Position numbers and translations under genes: made by a program. This document shows, piece by piece, positions 35,916 through 44,054 of a stretch of 64,000 nucleotides of DNA. Each line of letters opens with the position of its first letter. Position 1 is the stretch's first letter. The notes under the pieces were generated by a model. The model ran no database searches. It was not told the DNA's origin and saw nothing but the letters and a program-made list of their open reading frames with translations. Source of the DNA: JAFNAG01 sp963721405 (GTDB taxonomy: Bacteria > Acidobacteriota > UBA6911); contig CAVRJA010000014.1 of NCBI GenBank assembly GCA_963721405.1, positions 868,001 through 932,000 of the forward strand. Reading direction: 5' to 3'.

Positions 35916-38597
35916 TCATGATGGGTTCTGGGATACGGCTCGGAAGACGCGCAGGAAGTTTTCCCCCAGGATTTTCCGGATGTCGCTTTCCTGGTAACCG
36001 CGCGCCCGCAACTCTTCCGTGATCGCCCCGATCTTGCCGATGTTTTCGAGGCCTTTGGGAGTCGTTTCGATGCCGTCGAAGTCCGATCCCAGGCCGACGT
36101 AGTCCGCGCTTCCCGTGACCTTCACCACATGGTCGATGTGATTCACGACGGTCTTGACGTCGACCATGCCCGCGTACTGGCTCATGCGCCGGCGTGTTTC
36201 TTCCAGGACCCGGGAGCGCGTTTCCGGGTCTGCCTTATCCCACGTCAGCGGATTTTCAGGCAAGCCGTACTTTTTGCCGAGCTCAGCCAGGATTTCGTTC
36301 TGTTTCTTATCGATGTCGGCATTCAGGAATCCCACGGCAAAATTGATCCCGACGACACCGCCGTTTTTCGCCAGCGCCTTCAGCATATCGTCCGAGAGAT
36401 TGCGGAAGTGGTCGGAAAGGCCGCGCGCGCAGGAGTGCGAGGCGACGACCGGCTTCGTCGAGACGCGCAGCACGTCCCAGAACGTTTCGTCGTGCGCGTG
36501 CGAGACGTCGATGATCATGCCCAATCTGTTCATTTCCCCGACGACCTGCTCGCCGAACGGGGTGAGCCCGCCGAGCTCGGCCTTCTCGTCGCCGGATGCG
36601 TCGGCCCAGTCCGTCCGGTTCCAGTGCGTAAGCGTCATGAGCCGCACGCCCGCCCTGTAGAACGAGCGGAGCAGGCTGAGGTCGTTTTCGATCGCGTATC
36701 CGCCCTCGATGGCGATCAGGATGCCGGTCTTGTTCGATTCCTTCAGAGGCGCCACCTCCCCCGGCTGCAGGACCAGCGCCAGGTCGTTCGGGTTTTCGGC
36801 AATCAGCCTGTGGGTCGCGTCGATCTGGTCGAATGCGCGCTTCGCGGCCGCCATCTTGTCGGCGTCCGTCCTCGGCACGGCCACGTAAGATGCGAACACC
36901 TGCAGATCAACCGATCCCCGCTTGAGCTTGGGGATGTCGATGTGGCCGGTGGGGAGATCCTGCTTCAGGTCTTCGCCGGCGATATAGCGGCTGATGGTGT
37001 CGCAGTGCATGTCGATGACCGTCGCGTCGCGCTGGATGTAGCCGGTGAAATAACCGGGATCGACGAGCTTCTTGTCCGTGTTGGCCAGCTTGTTGATCAC
37101 CTGGCAATGGTATTCAGCGGCCTCCTGGAGCAGTTCCGGCCGGATGTATTCGGCTTTGTCGCCCGGCTGGTGATATTCGGGGTGTTTGTCGTCGAGTTCC
37201 GGCGTCAGTGGAGCTCCGGATCTCAGGCTGATGGCGGGGATTCCCTTGCGCTCGAACGAAGTGTGGTCGGATCCCTTGTATTGCAGGCGCGCGTTCATCT
37301 TTTTCTGCAGTTCCGGGTCCAAACCCTGACGGATGAGGTTGAACAGATCGGGAAATTCATAGAGGCCTCCGACCCAGAGATCGGTGTCTCCGGCGCCCAC
37401 CATGTCGATGTTCATATAGAGAGCTGTTTTTTCGAGCGGGAACGAAGGGTGGTCGGTGTACCAGGCCGATCCTCTCAATCCCAATTCCTCCCCCATCCAG
37501 GCGCCGAATACCAGCGTGCGGCGGGGTTTGAAATTGTTTGCCTTGAGCACGCGAAGGACTTCGAGGATCGTGGCGATCGAGGTGGCATTGTCATCCGCGC
37601 CGTTGTAAGTGAACCCGTCCACGCCCACCCCGAGGTGATCGAGATGGCCGCCAAACACAATGATTTCATCTCTGAACGTGGGATCCACTCCCGGCAGGAC
37701 GCCGACCACGTTCGGGGCGGTGCGGTCGTCCAGGATGGCGTGCACCTCCATCAGGGCGGCGGTGTCGACCGCCAGGGGACAGGGCCTTTTTTCGCGCATC
37801 ATGCGGCTGGCGTAATACCGCCAGCTCTTTCCGGCCACGTAAAACGCGTCGTCGCAGAAGCCGCGGGCGGCGCGCACAACGATGAAGCCCGGCGGGCAGG
37901 CGCCTTTTTTCTGGATGGATCCGGCCTGGCGCTGCAGCGTAGTGAGCCGCTGACCCGCAACGGCCGGATCCATCAGGATCAAGCCGATCGCGCCGCGCTC
38001 CACGGCAGCCTTGACCTTCTCCTCCAGTGTCCAGCGGTTCCGTTCGTCGGCGTCAAAGCCGGCGGGAACGCCGGGCAGGATCATGATGATCCGGCCCCGG
38101 GCATCCAGGCCTTCATAGTCGTTCCACCCGGCCTTGTCCGAGACCACGCCGTATCCGGCGAACGCCAGCCTGCCTTTGACAGTCCCGGACCCCGTGCCGG
38201 CGACCGGCTGAAAGTCGCGGCCGCTGCCGGGGAAGTAGGAACGGCGGCGGGGCGAGGTGATCTCTAGGCGGAGCGGCTGCACGAACTCCTGATAGTTCTT
38301 GATCTCCACTTCCTGAAACCAGCTTCCCTTGTCGCCCGCCGGCTGGAGCCCGAGTTCCTTGAACTTTCCGGCGACGTATTCCGCGGCTTTGCGATATTCG
38401 GCCGTACCCGACCTCCGGCCTTTCAGCGCGTCGGAGGCCAGAAACCGGATGTGTTCGAAAGCCTTGTTGCCGTCGGGATGAGCGGTCGGACCGGCAGCGC
38501 CGCGGGAATCTTGAGGATCCGCGGTTGCGGCGGCAGGCGCCGCTGCCAGAACGAACAGCATGGCGATCGGGAGGAGAATCAGCGATGGCAGTTTCAT
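35916..38597 (-). CDS. Fusion of an M28 aminopeptidase and an M19 dipeptidase, exported
   Basis: 893 residues from ATG 38597, which follows AGAGG and starts a signal peptide (LPSLILLPIAMLFVLAAAPA); ATG 38627 adds ten residues. The first half (about 45-510) is an M28 zinc aminopeptidase with PA-insert: ligand motifs GGHLDHLG, NGADDNATS, GEELGLRGS, NIDMVGAG and SDHTSFERKG. The second half (about 520-885) is an M19 membrane-dipeptidase-like enzyme: VIDMHCDT, LIAIEGGYAI, IDVSHAHDE, VASHSCARGL and GLGSDFDGI. Both metal sites look complete. Joined, they could strip N-terminal residues and then split the leftover dipeptides in the periplasm. Convergent with the rhodanese gene, 22 bases apart. Confidence 0.92.
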   Translation of the reverse strand: MKLPSLILLPIAMLFVLAAAPAAATADPQDSRGAAGPTAHPDGNKAFEHIRFLASDALKGRRSGTAEYRKAAEYVAGKFKELGLQPAGDKGSWFQEVEIKNYQEFVQPLRLEITSPRRRSYFPGSGRDFQPVAGTGSGTVKGRLAFAGYGVVSDKAGWNDYEGLDARGRIIMILPGVPAGFDADERNRWTLEEKVKAAVERGAIGLILMDPAVAGQRLTTLQRQAGSIQKKGACPPGFIVVRAARGFCDDAFYVAGKSWRYYASRMMREKRPCPLAVDTAALMEVHAILDDRTAPNVVGVLPGVDPTFRDEIIVFGGHLDHLGVGVDGFTYNGADDNATSIATILEVLRVLKANNFKPRRTLVFGAWMGEELGLRGSAWYTDHPSFPLEKTALYMNIDMVGAGDTDLWVGGLYEFPDLFNLIRQGLDPELQKKMNARLQYKGSDHTSFERKGIPAISLRSGAPLTPELDDKHPEYHQPGDKAEYIRPELLQEAAEYHCQVINKLANTDKKLVDPGYFTGYIQRDATVIDMHCDTISRYIAGEDLKQDLPTGHIDIPKLKRGSVDLQVFASYVAVPRTDADKMAAAKRAFDQIDATHRLIAENPNDLALVLQPGEVAPLKESNKTGILIAIEGGYAIENDLSLLRSFYRAGVRLMTLTHWNRTDWADASGDEKAELGGLTPFGEQVVGEMNRLGMIIDVSHAHDETFWDVLRVSTKPVVASHSCARGLSDHFRNLSDDMLKALAKNGGVVGINFAVGFLNADIDKKQNEILAELGKKYGLPENPLTWDKADPETRSRVLEETRRRMSQYAGMVDVKTVVNHIDHVVKVTGSADYVGLGSDFDGIETTPKGLENIGKIGAITEELRARGYQESDIRKILGENFLRVFRAVSQNPS

Positions 38598-38627
38598 GGA
38601 GAGCCTCTTTTTGCTGGATTCATTCAT

Positions 38628-38890
38628 TCGGGTGGACCCGGAAGAAATACGAAGCTACCCGAATTCGAACGAATTCGCAAGCGATCCCTGGAGACGCTGG
38701 GGACGCAGAGGAAAAACATACTGACCAGGAGACGGCTCAACCCAATTCTGGTCGCAGGATAGAAGCCGGCTTGTAAATAAGGTCACAAAATCCGTGTTAA
38801 TCCGTGTCCATCCGTGTCCCTGGGTGTAAAATCGCTCATTGATCAACCGGCGATTCTGGACAAATAACGAATTCACCCGGCGGGGGACGC
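38628..38890. other. Intergenic region with two short repeat types
   Basis: Contains GGAGACGCTGGGGACGCAGAGG at about 38690-38711 (a degenerate ACGCWGAGG-type repeat, shown in part) and a cluster of ATCCGTGT units at 38789-38818 (AATCCGTGTCCATCCGTGTC) of the same family as at 5.15 kb and 63.6 kb. No gene supported; divergent promoters for both flanking genes should lie here. Confidence 0.5.
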
Positions 38891-40156
38891 ATGGCTACGA
38901 CGGCTCAGAAGTGGCTCATCGGCTGTGGGATCGGCTGCGCAGTGATTGTCCTGGTGGTTGTCGGCCTGGTGACCGGCGCCATTGTTTACGTCCGCGGCAA
39001 GTTCCAACCGCTGCAGGAGGCTTCCGACAGCCGGCGGGAGATCGTCGCCACGCTCGGCGCACCGGATGCTTATGTTCCGCCTGCGGACGGCGCGATCGTT
39101 CCGGACCGGATGGAGTCGTTCCTTTCGGTGCGCGATGCGCTCCGGGAAGACCAGTCCCGCCTGGACACTGCTTTTTCAGGGCTTGATGTCGGCATACTGG
39201 ACCAGCGGCAGCCCTCCTTTGGGACGGTTCTCCGCACCCTGAACGGACTGAGCAATGTGATCGTCCCGATCGGCGAGTACGTGAACCGGCGCAACCGGAT
39301 CCTGCTCGACAAGCGGATGAGCCTCGGCGAATACGCCTACATTTACTCCATTGCCTACCATTCGTGGCTCGGTCACGCCCCCAACGATGGGCCTGCGATT
39401 CTGGCGGATGCCCGCCTGCGGGGGCGCAATCGCTCGTCCGGTGACGATCCTGCCTTCACTCCGGAAAGCGTGCACCTGCAGTACCGGCGCGTGATGCTGC
39501 GCCTGCTTGAGAATCAGCTGGAGAGCATCAAAGACGAGGAATCCGGGAAGTGGCGTGGCACGCTGAAGGAGGAGATTGACCGGCTCGACAGGTCCACCGG
39601 CCGAGTAGCCTGGCAGAACAACCTTCCGCCTCAAATCGAGGAGAGTCTGAAACCATACCGGGGCCGCCTCGAGGCCACGTATCATCCTGCCTCCAATTAT
39701 TTTGAGTTGCTCACCACGGAAGAGTTCAGCCGAATGCAGTGGGGCGGCCCGCGGGCGCGCGTCGAAGTCGAGAGCGAGCCCGGAACGGTTGCGGGTCCCG
39801 TCGAGGCTCCGGAACCGGTGACGCGCAGCGGCGCAAGTGGAAAGGGAACAGGTTCAGGCGGCGTGACCTATCAGGTAGGTTCCGGTGTCACCGCACCGCT
39901 TCCCATCGATCAGCCCGCGCCCGCATACACCGATGAAGCGCGGAAGTCGGGCGTTGCCGGTATCGTCACGATTCAGGCCCTGATCCGCAAGGATGGGAGC
40001 GTCGGCAGCCTCAAGGTGATCCACGGCATGGGACACGGGCTGGATGAATCCGCGCTGAACACGATTGCCAACCATTGGAGATTCAGGCCCGGACAGCTGA
40101 ACGGCGCGCCCGTGGATGTGCAGGCCACGATCAATATTTCGTTTCAGCTGCGCTGA
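38891..40156 (+). CDS. Membrane-anchored protein with C-terminal TonB domain
   Basis: 421 residues. One N-terminal membrane segment (IGCGIGCAVIVLVVVGLVTG), then a mostly helical periplasmic region of about 270 residues without known family, a flexible Gly/Ser linker (SGASGKGTGSGG), and a TonB_C domain at about 335-421: PAYTDEARKSGVAGIVTIQA, KDGSVGSLKVIHGMGHGLDE, HWRFRPGQLNGAPV and NISFQL. TonB transmits inner-membrane energy to outer-membrane receptors. The long middle region and the absence of exbB/exbD next to it make it an accessory TonB-like protein rather than the housekeeping one; TonB_C may alternatively serve as a protein-binding module. Confidence 0.85.
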   Translation: MATTAQKWLIGCGIGCAVIVLVVVGLVTGAIVYVRGKFQPLQEASDSRREIVATLGAPDAYVPPADGAIVPDRMESFLSVRDALREDQSRLDTAFSGLDVGILDQRQPSFGTVLRTLNGLSNVIVPIGEYVNRRNRILLDKRMSLGEYAYIYSIAYHSWLGHAPNDGPAILADARLRGRNRSSGDDPAFTPESVHLQYRRVMLRLLENQLESIKDEESGKWRGTLKEEIDRLDRSTGRVAWQNNLPPQIEESLKPYRGRLEATYHPASNYFELLTTEEFSRMQWGGPRARVEVESEPGTVAGPVEAPEPVTRSGASGKGTGSGGVTYQVGSGVTAPLPIDQPAPAYTDEARKSGVAGIVTIQALIRKDGSVGSLKVIHGMGHGLDESALNTIANHWRFRPGQLNGAPVDVQATINISFQLR

Positions 40157-40190
40157 TCCTGGCGGGCAGGTCAAAGCCACGCCCGGTCGA

Positions 40191-40997
40191 TTACTGCCGG
40201 TCTGTTGGCGATGGCCCGTAGGCGGGCGTGACGAGAGACAGCGGGTACGGGGCGTTTCTGCCCGGCTTTTCAGGGTCATAAATCACGGTGATCGTCCGCC
40301 CGACCTCGGGAGGATCTTTGACCGGTCCGGCCTTCCCCTGCGCAGCTGCGCCGCTGAGTAAGAGGAACTCATAAAAGTATTTCCGGCCGAGCTTGTTTCC
40401 GTGCTGCCCGCGCTCCAGTTCTCCATGTCGGGTCACGACTGCAGGGGCAGGGCGCCCCTCCGACAGGAGCCGTCGCTGGCCGCGCAGCGGCACCGTCGCC
40501 AGAAAGGAGAAAAATGCCAGCACGCCGCCCACTGACAATGGAACCCATGGCGGCAGGATCCCGCTCCTGGAGGCCTCAGGACGGTTCAGCTCAGGGCGTG
40601 CGAGGACATAGCGAATCGGGATCGAAGATCCGACCCGGAGCTGCTTCCACATCGCGAGGGAGACCTTCACTTCCCGTGTATGGATCCCCGACTCGCTGGC
40701 AAAGCTGTACGCTATGTAAGGCGATTTCTTATCATCCCTGCCCCGCCACAGTTTGGTGACGATCCCTTCCGCGACTACTCCCTGTTCCTGAAGCAGGCGG
40801 TTGGACTCTGCCTGGCGACGGGCCAGGAGGCTGAGGCCGGTTGTCGCCGCCAGCGCCCCGGCGAAGAGGGCAATTGAAAGCCACACCAACGCCTTCCCCG
40901 AGCGGGTGAGGATCACCTCGCGCGGCCTGGAATGATCGAGACCCTCCGGAGCCTTCCAGGTTTGCAGCAATTCGAAGAGCTGATCGCGCACGTCCAT
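40191..40997 (-). CDS. DUF3592-like membrane protein
   Basis: 268 residues from ATG 40997 (MDVRDQLFELLQTW). Two membrane segments (ALVWLSIALFAGALAATTGL and WVPLSVGGVLAFFSFLATVP) flank a domain with EGIVTKLWRGRDDKKSPYIA and RVGSSIPIRYVLARPELNRP; a second similar module follows (APAVVTRHG, KYFYEF, VGRTITVIYDPEKPGRNAPY). The pattern of a variable beta domain ending in VxYxPxxP is that of DUF3592. Function unknown. It starts 4 bases after the stop of the RHH gene and is the third gene of the SPFH operon, so it probably serves the same membrane-related process. Confidence 0.75.
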   Translation of the reverse strand: MDVRDQLFELLQTWKAPEGLDHSRPREVILTRSGKALVWLSIALFAGALAATTGLSLLARRQAESNRLLQEQGVVAEGIVTKLWRGRDDKKSPYIAYSFASESGIHTREVKVSLAMWKQLRVGSSIPIRYVLARPELNRPEASRSGILPPWVPLSVGGVLAFFSFLATVPLRGQRRLLSEGRPAPAVVTRHGELERGQHGNKLGRKYFYEFLLLSGAAAQGKAGPVKDPPEVGRTITVIYDPEKPGRNAPYPLSLVTPAYGPSPTDRQ

Positions 40998-41001
40998 GGC
41001 C

Positions 41002-41211
41002 CTACTCCTCCACGCTTGGCGTCGTGCCGGAATCGTCTTCCCCTGACGGCGGGCCGGGCGCCGCACGCAACCGGCCCGCCTGACGAAGCGAAGCCCGCAG
41101 CAGGAACTCGATCTGCGCGTTCAGGCTGCGCATCTCTGCATCGGCCCAGTGCTGCAGGGCTTCGTGAGTTTCAGGATCGAGCCGCAGTAAAAAGGCTTTT
41201 CGTTGTGCCAT
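41002..41211 (-). CDS. Small ribbon-helix-helix (Arc-like) DNA-binding protein
   Basis: 69 residues: MAQRKAFLLRLDPETHEALQ, then HWADAEMRSLNAQIEFLLRA. This is the Arc/MetJ ribbon-helix-helix layout, a beta-strand (KAFLLRL) followed by two helices with the conserved N-A-Q/x-I-E-x-L-L pattern. The C-terminal 25 residues are disordered and acidic. It is encoded between the SPFH gene and the DUF3592 gene (31 and 4 bases), an SPFH-Arc pairing seen in many bacteria. The three 11-bp iterons over the operon promoter are natural candidates for its binding site, implying autoregulation. Confidence 0.85.
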   Translation of the reverse strand: MAQRKAFLLRLDPETHEALQHWADAEMRSLNAQIEFLLRASLRQAGRLRAAPGPPSGEDDSGTTPSVEE

Positions 41212-41242
41212 GATTCATCCGGCATGCGGCATTGGGTTTTCG

Positions 41243-42112
41243 TTATTGATACAGCGTGCCCGCGTTGACGACCGGTTGTGCATCCCGGTCGCTGCAGAGC
41301 ACGACCAGCAGGTTGCTTACCATGGCCGCCTTGCGCTCCTCGTCGAGCTGCACCACCTGTTTTGAATTGAGCAGGTCCAATGCCATCTCGACCATGCCCA
41401 CGGCGCCTTCTACGATCTTTTGACGTGCGGCGATTACGGCACTGGCCTGCTGCCGGCGCAACATGGCGCTGGCGATCTCCGGCGCGTAGGCCAGGTGGCT
41501 GATGCGGGCTTCGATGACTTCCACACCGGCCTGGGACAACCGGTCCTGGATTTCCTGGCGCAGTTTGTGCGAAATCTCCCCCGCAGACATGCGCAGGGAC
41601 ATCTGGCCCTCCACGTGGGCGTCGTAAGGGTACGACGTGGCCAGGTTGCGCACGGCGGACTCGCTCTGCACGTGGACGAAGTTTTCATAGTCGTTCACAT
41701 GAAATACCGCTTCTGCGGTCTCGACCACGCGCCAGACGACGACCGCCGCTATTTCAATAGGGTTGCCGTCATGATCGTTGACCTTGAGCTTGCTGCTCTC
41801 AAAGTTGCGCACCCGGAGCGACACCCTCCGGCGCGAGGTCAGCGGGTTCACCCACCGGAGACCCTGCTCTTTCAGCGATCCTTTGTATCTGCCGAACAGC
41901 TGTACTACCTTTGCTTCATTTGGATTCACCACCGCCAGGCCGGCAAAGCACACGATCGTAATGAACAGCACGACCAAGCGCACGACGATGAAGAGCGCTT
42001 CCTCCGATTCGATCACGGAGATCAGCATCGCAATCTGCGCGATGGCGAACACAATGAGCACCAGCAACATCAACCAACCCGACAATCCCTTTATTTCCTT
42101 TTCCCGCAGCAT
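41243..42112 (-). CDS. SPFH (band 7/prohibitin homology) membrane protein
   Basis: 289 residues. Two N-terminal membrane segments (WLMLLVLIVFAIAQIAMLIS and LFIVVRLVVLFITIVCFAG) precede an SPFH domain: VVNPNEAKVVQLFGRYKGSL, GLRWVNPLTSRRRVSLRV, NPIEIAAVVVWRVVETAEAV, then ARISHLAYAPEIASAMLRRQ and QASAVIAARQKIVEGAV. SPFH proteins oligomerise in lipid microdomains and scaffold or protect membrane proteins. First gene of the operon with the RHH regulator and DUF3592. GGAGG lies 7 bases before the ATG. Confidence 0.92.
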   Translation of the reverse strand: MLREKEIKGLSGWLMLLVLIVFAIAQIAMLISVIESEEALFIVVRLVVLFITIVCFAGLAVVNPNEAKVVQLFGRYKGSLKEQGLRWVNPLTSRRRVSLRVRNFESSKLKVNDHDGNPIEIAAVVVWRVVETAEAVFHVNDYENFVHVQSESAVRNLATSYPYDAHVEGQMSLRMSAGEISHKLRQEIQDRLSQAGVEVIEARISHLAYAPEIASAMLRRQQASAVIAARQKIVEGAVGMVEMALDLLNSKQVVQLDEERKAAMVSNLLVVLCSDRDAQPVVNAGTLYQ

Positions 42113-42128
42113 GGTTGATCCTCCATAA

Positions 42129-42167
42129 ATGATATCACAACAATATCACAATGATTTCACATGTCAA
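42129..42167 (-). promoter_or_regulatory. Promoter with three 11-bp direct repeats upstream of the SPFH operon
   Basis: On the forward strand ATGATATCACA, ACAATATCACA and ATGATTTCACA follow one another exactly (42129-42139, 42140-42150, 42151-42161). On the reverse strand TTGACA (42162-42167) and TATTGT (42140-42145), 16 bases apart, form a promoter whose spacer and minus-10 are covered by the repeats. An 11-bp period places each site on the same DNA face, as expected for cooperative RHH dimers. Confidence 0.68.
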
Positions 42168-42182
42168 GCATTATTTGTTTCG

Positions 42183-42433
42183 GGGTCGGACCGAATCAAA
42201 TCTAATGTTTTCATCATTTACCTGAAAACCTGGACCCTGAACAGGCCTCAGAATTGATTTTTGGCCCTTTTTTTGCGTTCAACGATGCTCGAGTTGCTGG
42301 CTGGCGATGTCGGAGTCACCCCATCCTTCTTTTCAAAATAGACAGGGCAAAAATAAGGACTGAGGCCTCCCGAGAAGGCAATTTTTGGCCTATCTGGTGC
42401 AGTGATTCGTCTTGCCTGGGTCCGACCCCCAGT
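42183..42433. repeat. Approximately 250-bp element bounded by GGGGTCGGACC/GGTCCGACCCC
   Basis: GGGGTCGGACC near 42183 and GGGTCCGACCCCC near 42419-42431 are inverted copies. Inside, AGGCCTCAG (left) and CTGAGGCCT (right) are also inverted, and ATTTTTGGCC occurs twice. AT-richer than the surroundings. It resembles a non-autonomous palindromic element of the REP/RAYT type; no transposase is nearby. Confidence 0.5.
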
Positions 42434-42475
42434 CTATGATGGAGTCTTTACTAGTTTAGCGAAGGAGGAGGCGTG

Positions 42476-42961
42476 ATGAGCAACCTCGAATTTTGCGTCG
42501 ATCGTCGAAAGGCCGAGCGGCCGGTGTTTCTCCGTGTTCTCAAGGCGATCCCCGAAGGGCGAAGCGATTACCGGCCCGATCCCAAGGCTCGGACGGCAAT
42601 CGACCTGGCATGGTTGTTGGCGGTGGAGGAGGCAGCCCTGCTCTCGCTGATCAACACGGGAGAAGTGGAATGGAAAGACTCGTCGCCGCCTGCGGATCTC
42701 GACACGATCGTCGAGTCCTTCGAGCGCGACTCCGCCGCGGTTAACGCAAGCCTGGAACGTCTTGACAAAGCGGCGTGGGAAAAGAAGGTTCGGTTTTTGA
42801 TGGGCGGCGGTGGCGTCTGGGAAGACACACTTTCCCAAATGGTCTGGGGCTTTCTGTTTGACGCCATTCACCACCGGGGGCAGTTGAGCACATATTTGCG
42901 GCCGATGGGCGGCAAGGTGCCGTGTATCTATGGCCCGTCCGCCGACGATCCCGGCCAGTAG
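42476..42961 (+). CDS. DinB family protein
   Basis: 161 residues from ATG 42476, preceded by GAAGGAGGAG. Helical DinB-like four-helix fold, with the C-terminal metal-site helix DAIHHRGQLSTYLRPMGGK (HxxQ/HHRGQ motif) and the usual end VPCIYGPSADDPG. DinB proteins are metal-binding helical bundles, some acting as thiol-dependent transferases; the substrate cannot be deduced. Cytoplasmic, single gene. Confidence 0.88.
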   Translation: MSNLEFCVDRRKAERPVFLRVLKAIPEGRSDYRPDPKARTAIDLAWLLAVEEAALLSLINTGEVEWKDSSPPADLDTIVESFERDSAAVNASLERLDKAAWEKKVRFLMGGGGVWEDTLSQMVWGFLFDAIHHRGQLSTYLRPMGGKVPCIYGPSADDPGQ

Positions 42962-43012
42962 GTCCGCACCTACCGCCGCCCCGCGCCCTCACCGGACCGG
43001 CACCCGTCTCAG

Positions 43013-43034
43013 AGCCGCGACCGTAAGGGAGCGG
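43013..43034. repeat. Short intergenic repeat, copy 1
   Basis: The 22 bases starting AGCCGCGACCGTAAGGGAG recur in inverted orientation with two differences at 45292-45313. The motif lies in the 206-base gap between the DinB gene and the next gene. Confidence 0.5.
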
Positions 43035-43167
43035 ATAACAACCGCCGACTCCCCGTCAGCACGGGCAACCGGCATTCGCTTTTATTTGAAGCCGAAGGCC
43101 CGTCAGTGCTGTTGCTCAGAGCGTGTCGCGGCACAGGCAGGATCACCCTATTCGTTTCGGAGAATCG

Positions 43168-43707
43168 ATGAAGCTGACTGCAAAAAAAATTCCGGATGAG
43201 TTCATCCGGGCAATTCCAAGAGGATTCCGGTTGGTCAACAAGCAGGGACACGATTATCTGTTGGTCGAGTCTCTATTCTGTCCCAATGGGCATAACCTGA
43301 TCGTCGATAGCGTTCGGATTCACGGCGAGTCGTCGATCAAGCTGCAGGCGGTCGTAAACCAGCAATCGGGCTTTCTGTTTGTCGATGCCTTCTGGGGCAG
43401 TCACTCGAAACTCTTCAGTTTTATTCCGCGGATTTCCGAAAAGGGGGCGGTCTACGTCGAAATTCATTGTCCTTACTGCAATGCGGAGATGATGGAACCG
43501 TACTCCTGTGCGCAGAAAGGATGCGGATCCGAAAAGGGCGTGGTGCTCCTGCTTCCGGGCGGCAAGAACAAGATTCACGTTTGCGCCCGGCTGGGATGCC
43601 CCGGACACGTGCTTGACACCAAAGACATGCCGGCCAGGCTGGCGCGCTCCGTGAGCGTCATTAACTACTTCGGCGCCGGCCCTGAGGACCCGTTCGGGGG
43701 CATCTAG
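43168..43707 (+). CDS. Conserved hypothetical protein with a zinc-ribbon-like Cys cluster
   Basis: 179 residues from ATG 43168 (MKLTAKKIPDEFIRAIPRGF), with GGAG 7 bases upstream. Cysteines occur in zinc-binding spacing: one Cys near residue 38 (LFCPNGH), then HCPYCNAEMMEPYSCAQKGC around 107-125, and CARLGCPGH near 151-158. No signal peptide and no membrane segment. The protein could bind one or two metal ions or be redox-active. I do not recognise the family. It is preceded by a gap of about 200 bases and followed by a TPR remnant on the other strand. Confidence 0.7.
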   Translation: MKLTAKKIPDEFIRAIPRGFRLVNKQGHDYLLVESLFCPNGHNLIVDSVRIHGESSIKLQAVVNQQSGFLFVDAFWGSHSKLFSFIPRISEKGAVYVEIHCPYCNAEMMEPYSCAQKGCGSEKGVVLLLPGGKNKIHVCARLGCPGHVLDTKDMPARLARSVSVINYFGAGPEDPFGGI

Positions 43708-43749
43708 GAGTGCTGCCGGCTGAGCGGTCGTGCACTAGACAGGCACACC

Positions 43750-43950
43750 TCACTTGCATACCCGATTGCCTGAGGAAATGCCGTTGCCGGCAAGCATGGC
43801 GATCGTTCTCGTCACGTAGCCTGCATTCGACGAATTCGGGTGATATCTCAGGTATCCGCGCAGGTACGCCACCGCTTCGTCAAAGTCGCTCTCCCGCATG
43901 GCAATCTGCGCGAGCAGGAGCTGTGGCGCCTGGATCATTGCCGGATCACA
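43750..43950 (-). pseudogene. Remnant of a TPR protein
   Basis: The reverse strand reads APQLLLAQIAMRESDFDEAV then AYLRGYLRYHPNSSNAGYV, a single tetratricopeptide unit with the end of another, of the kind found at the C-terminus of exported TPR proteins in this phylum. No start, no ribosome site and no flanking repeats in any frame. Treated as a decayed fragment. Confidence 0.5.
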
Positions 43951-44054
43951 AGCTCCAGGGCGCGCCGGAAGCAAAGACCTCCAGGATCATTCTTCCTATG
44001 CCGTAATTTTGGGCGTTTGCCGGCGACTAATATATATAGCGACGGGAGAATCAC

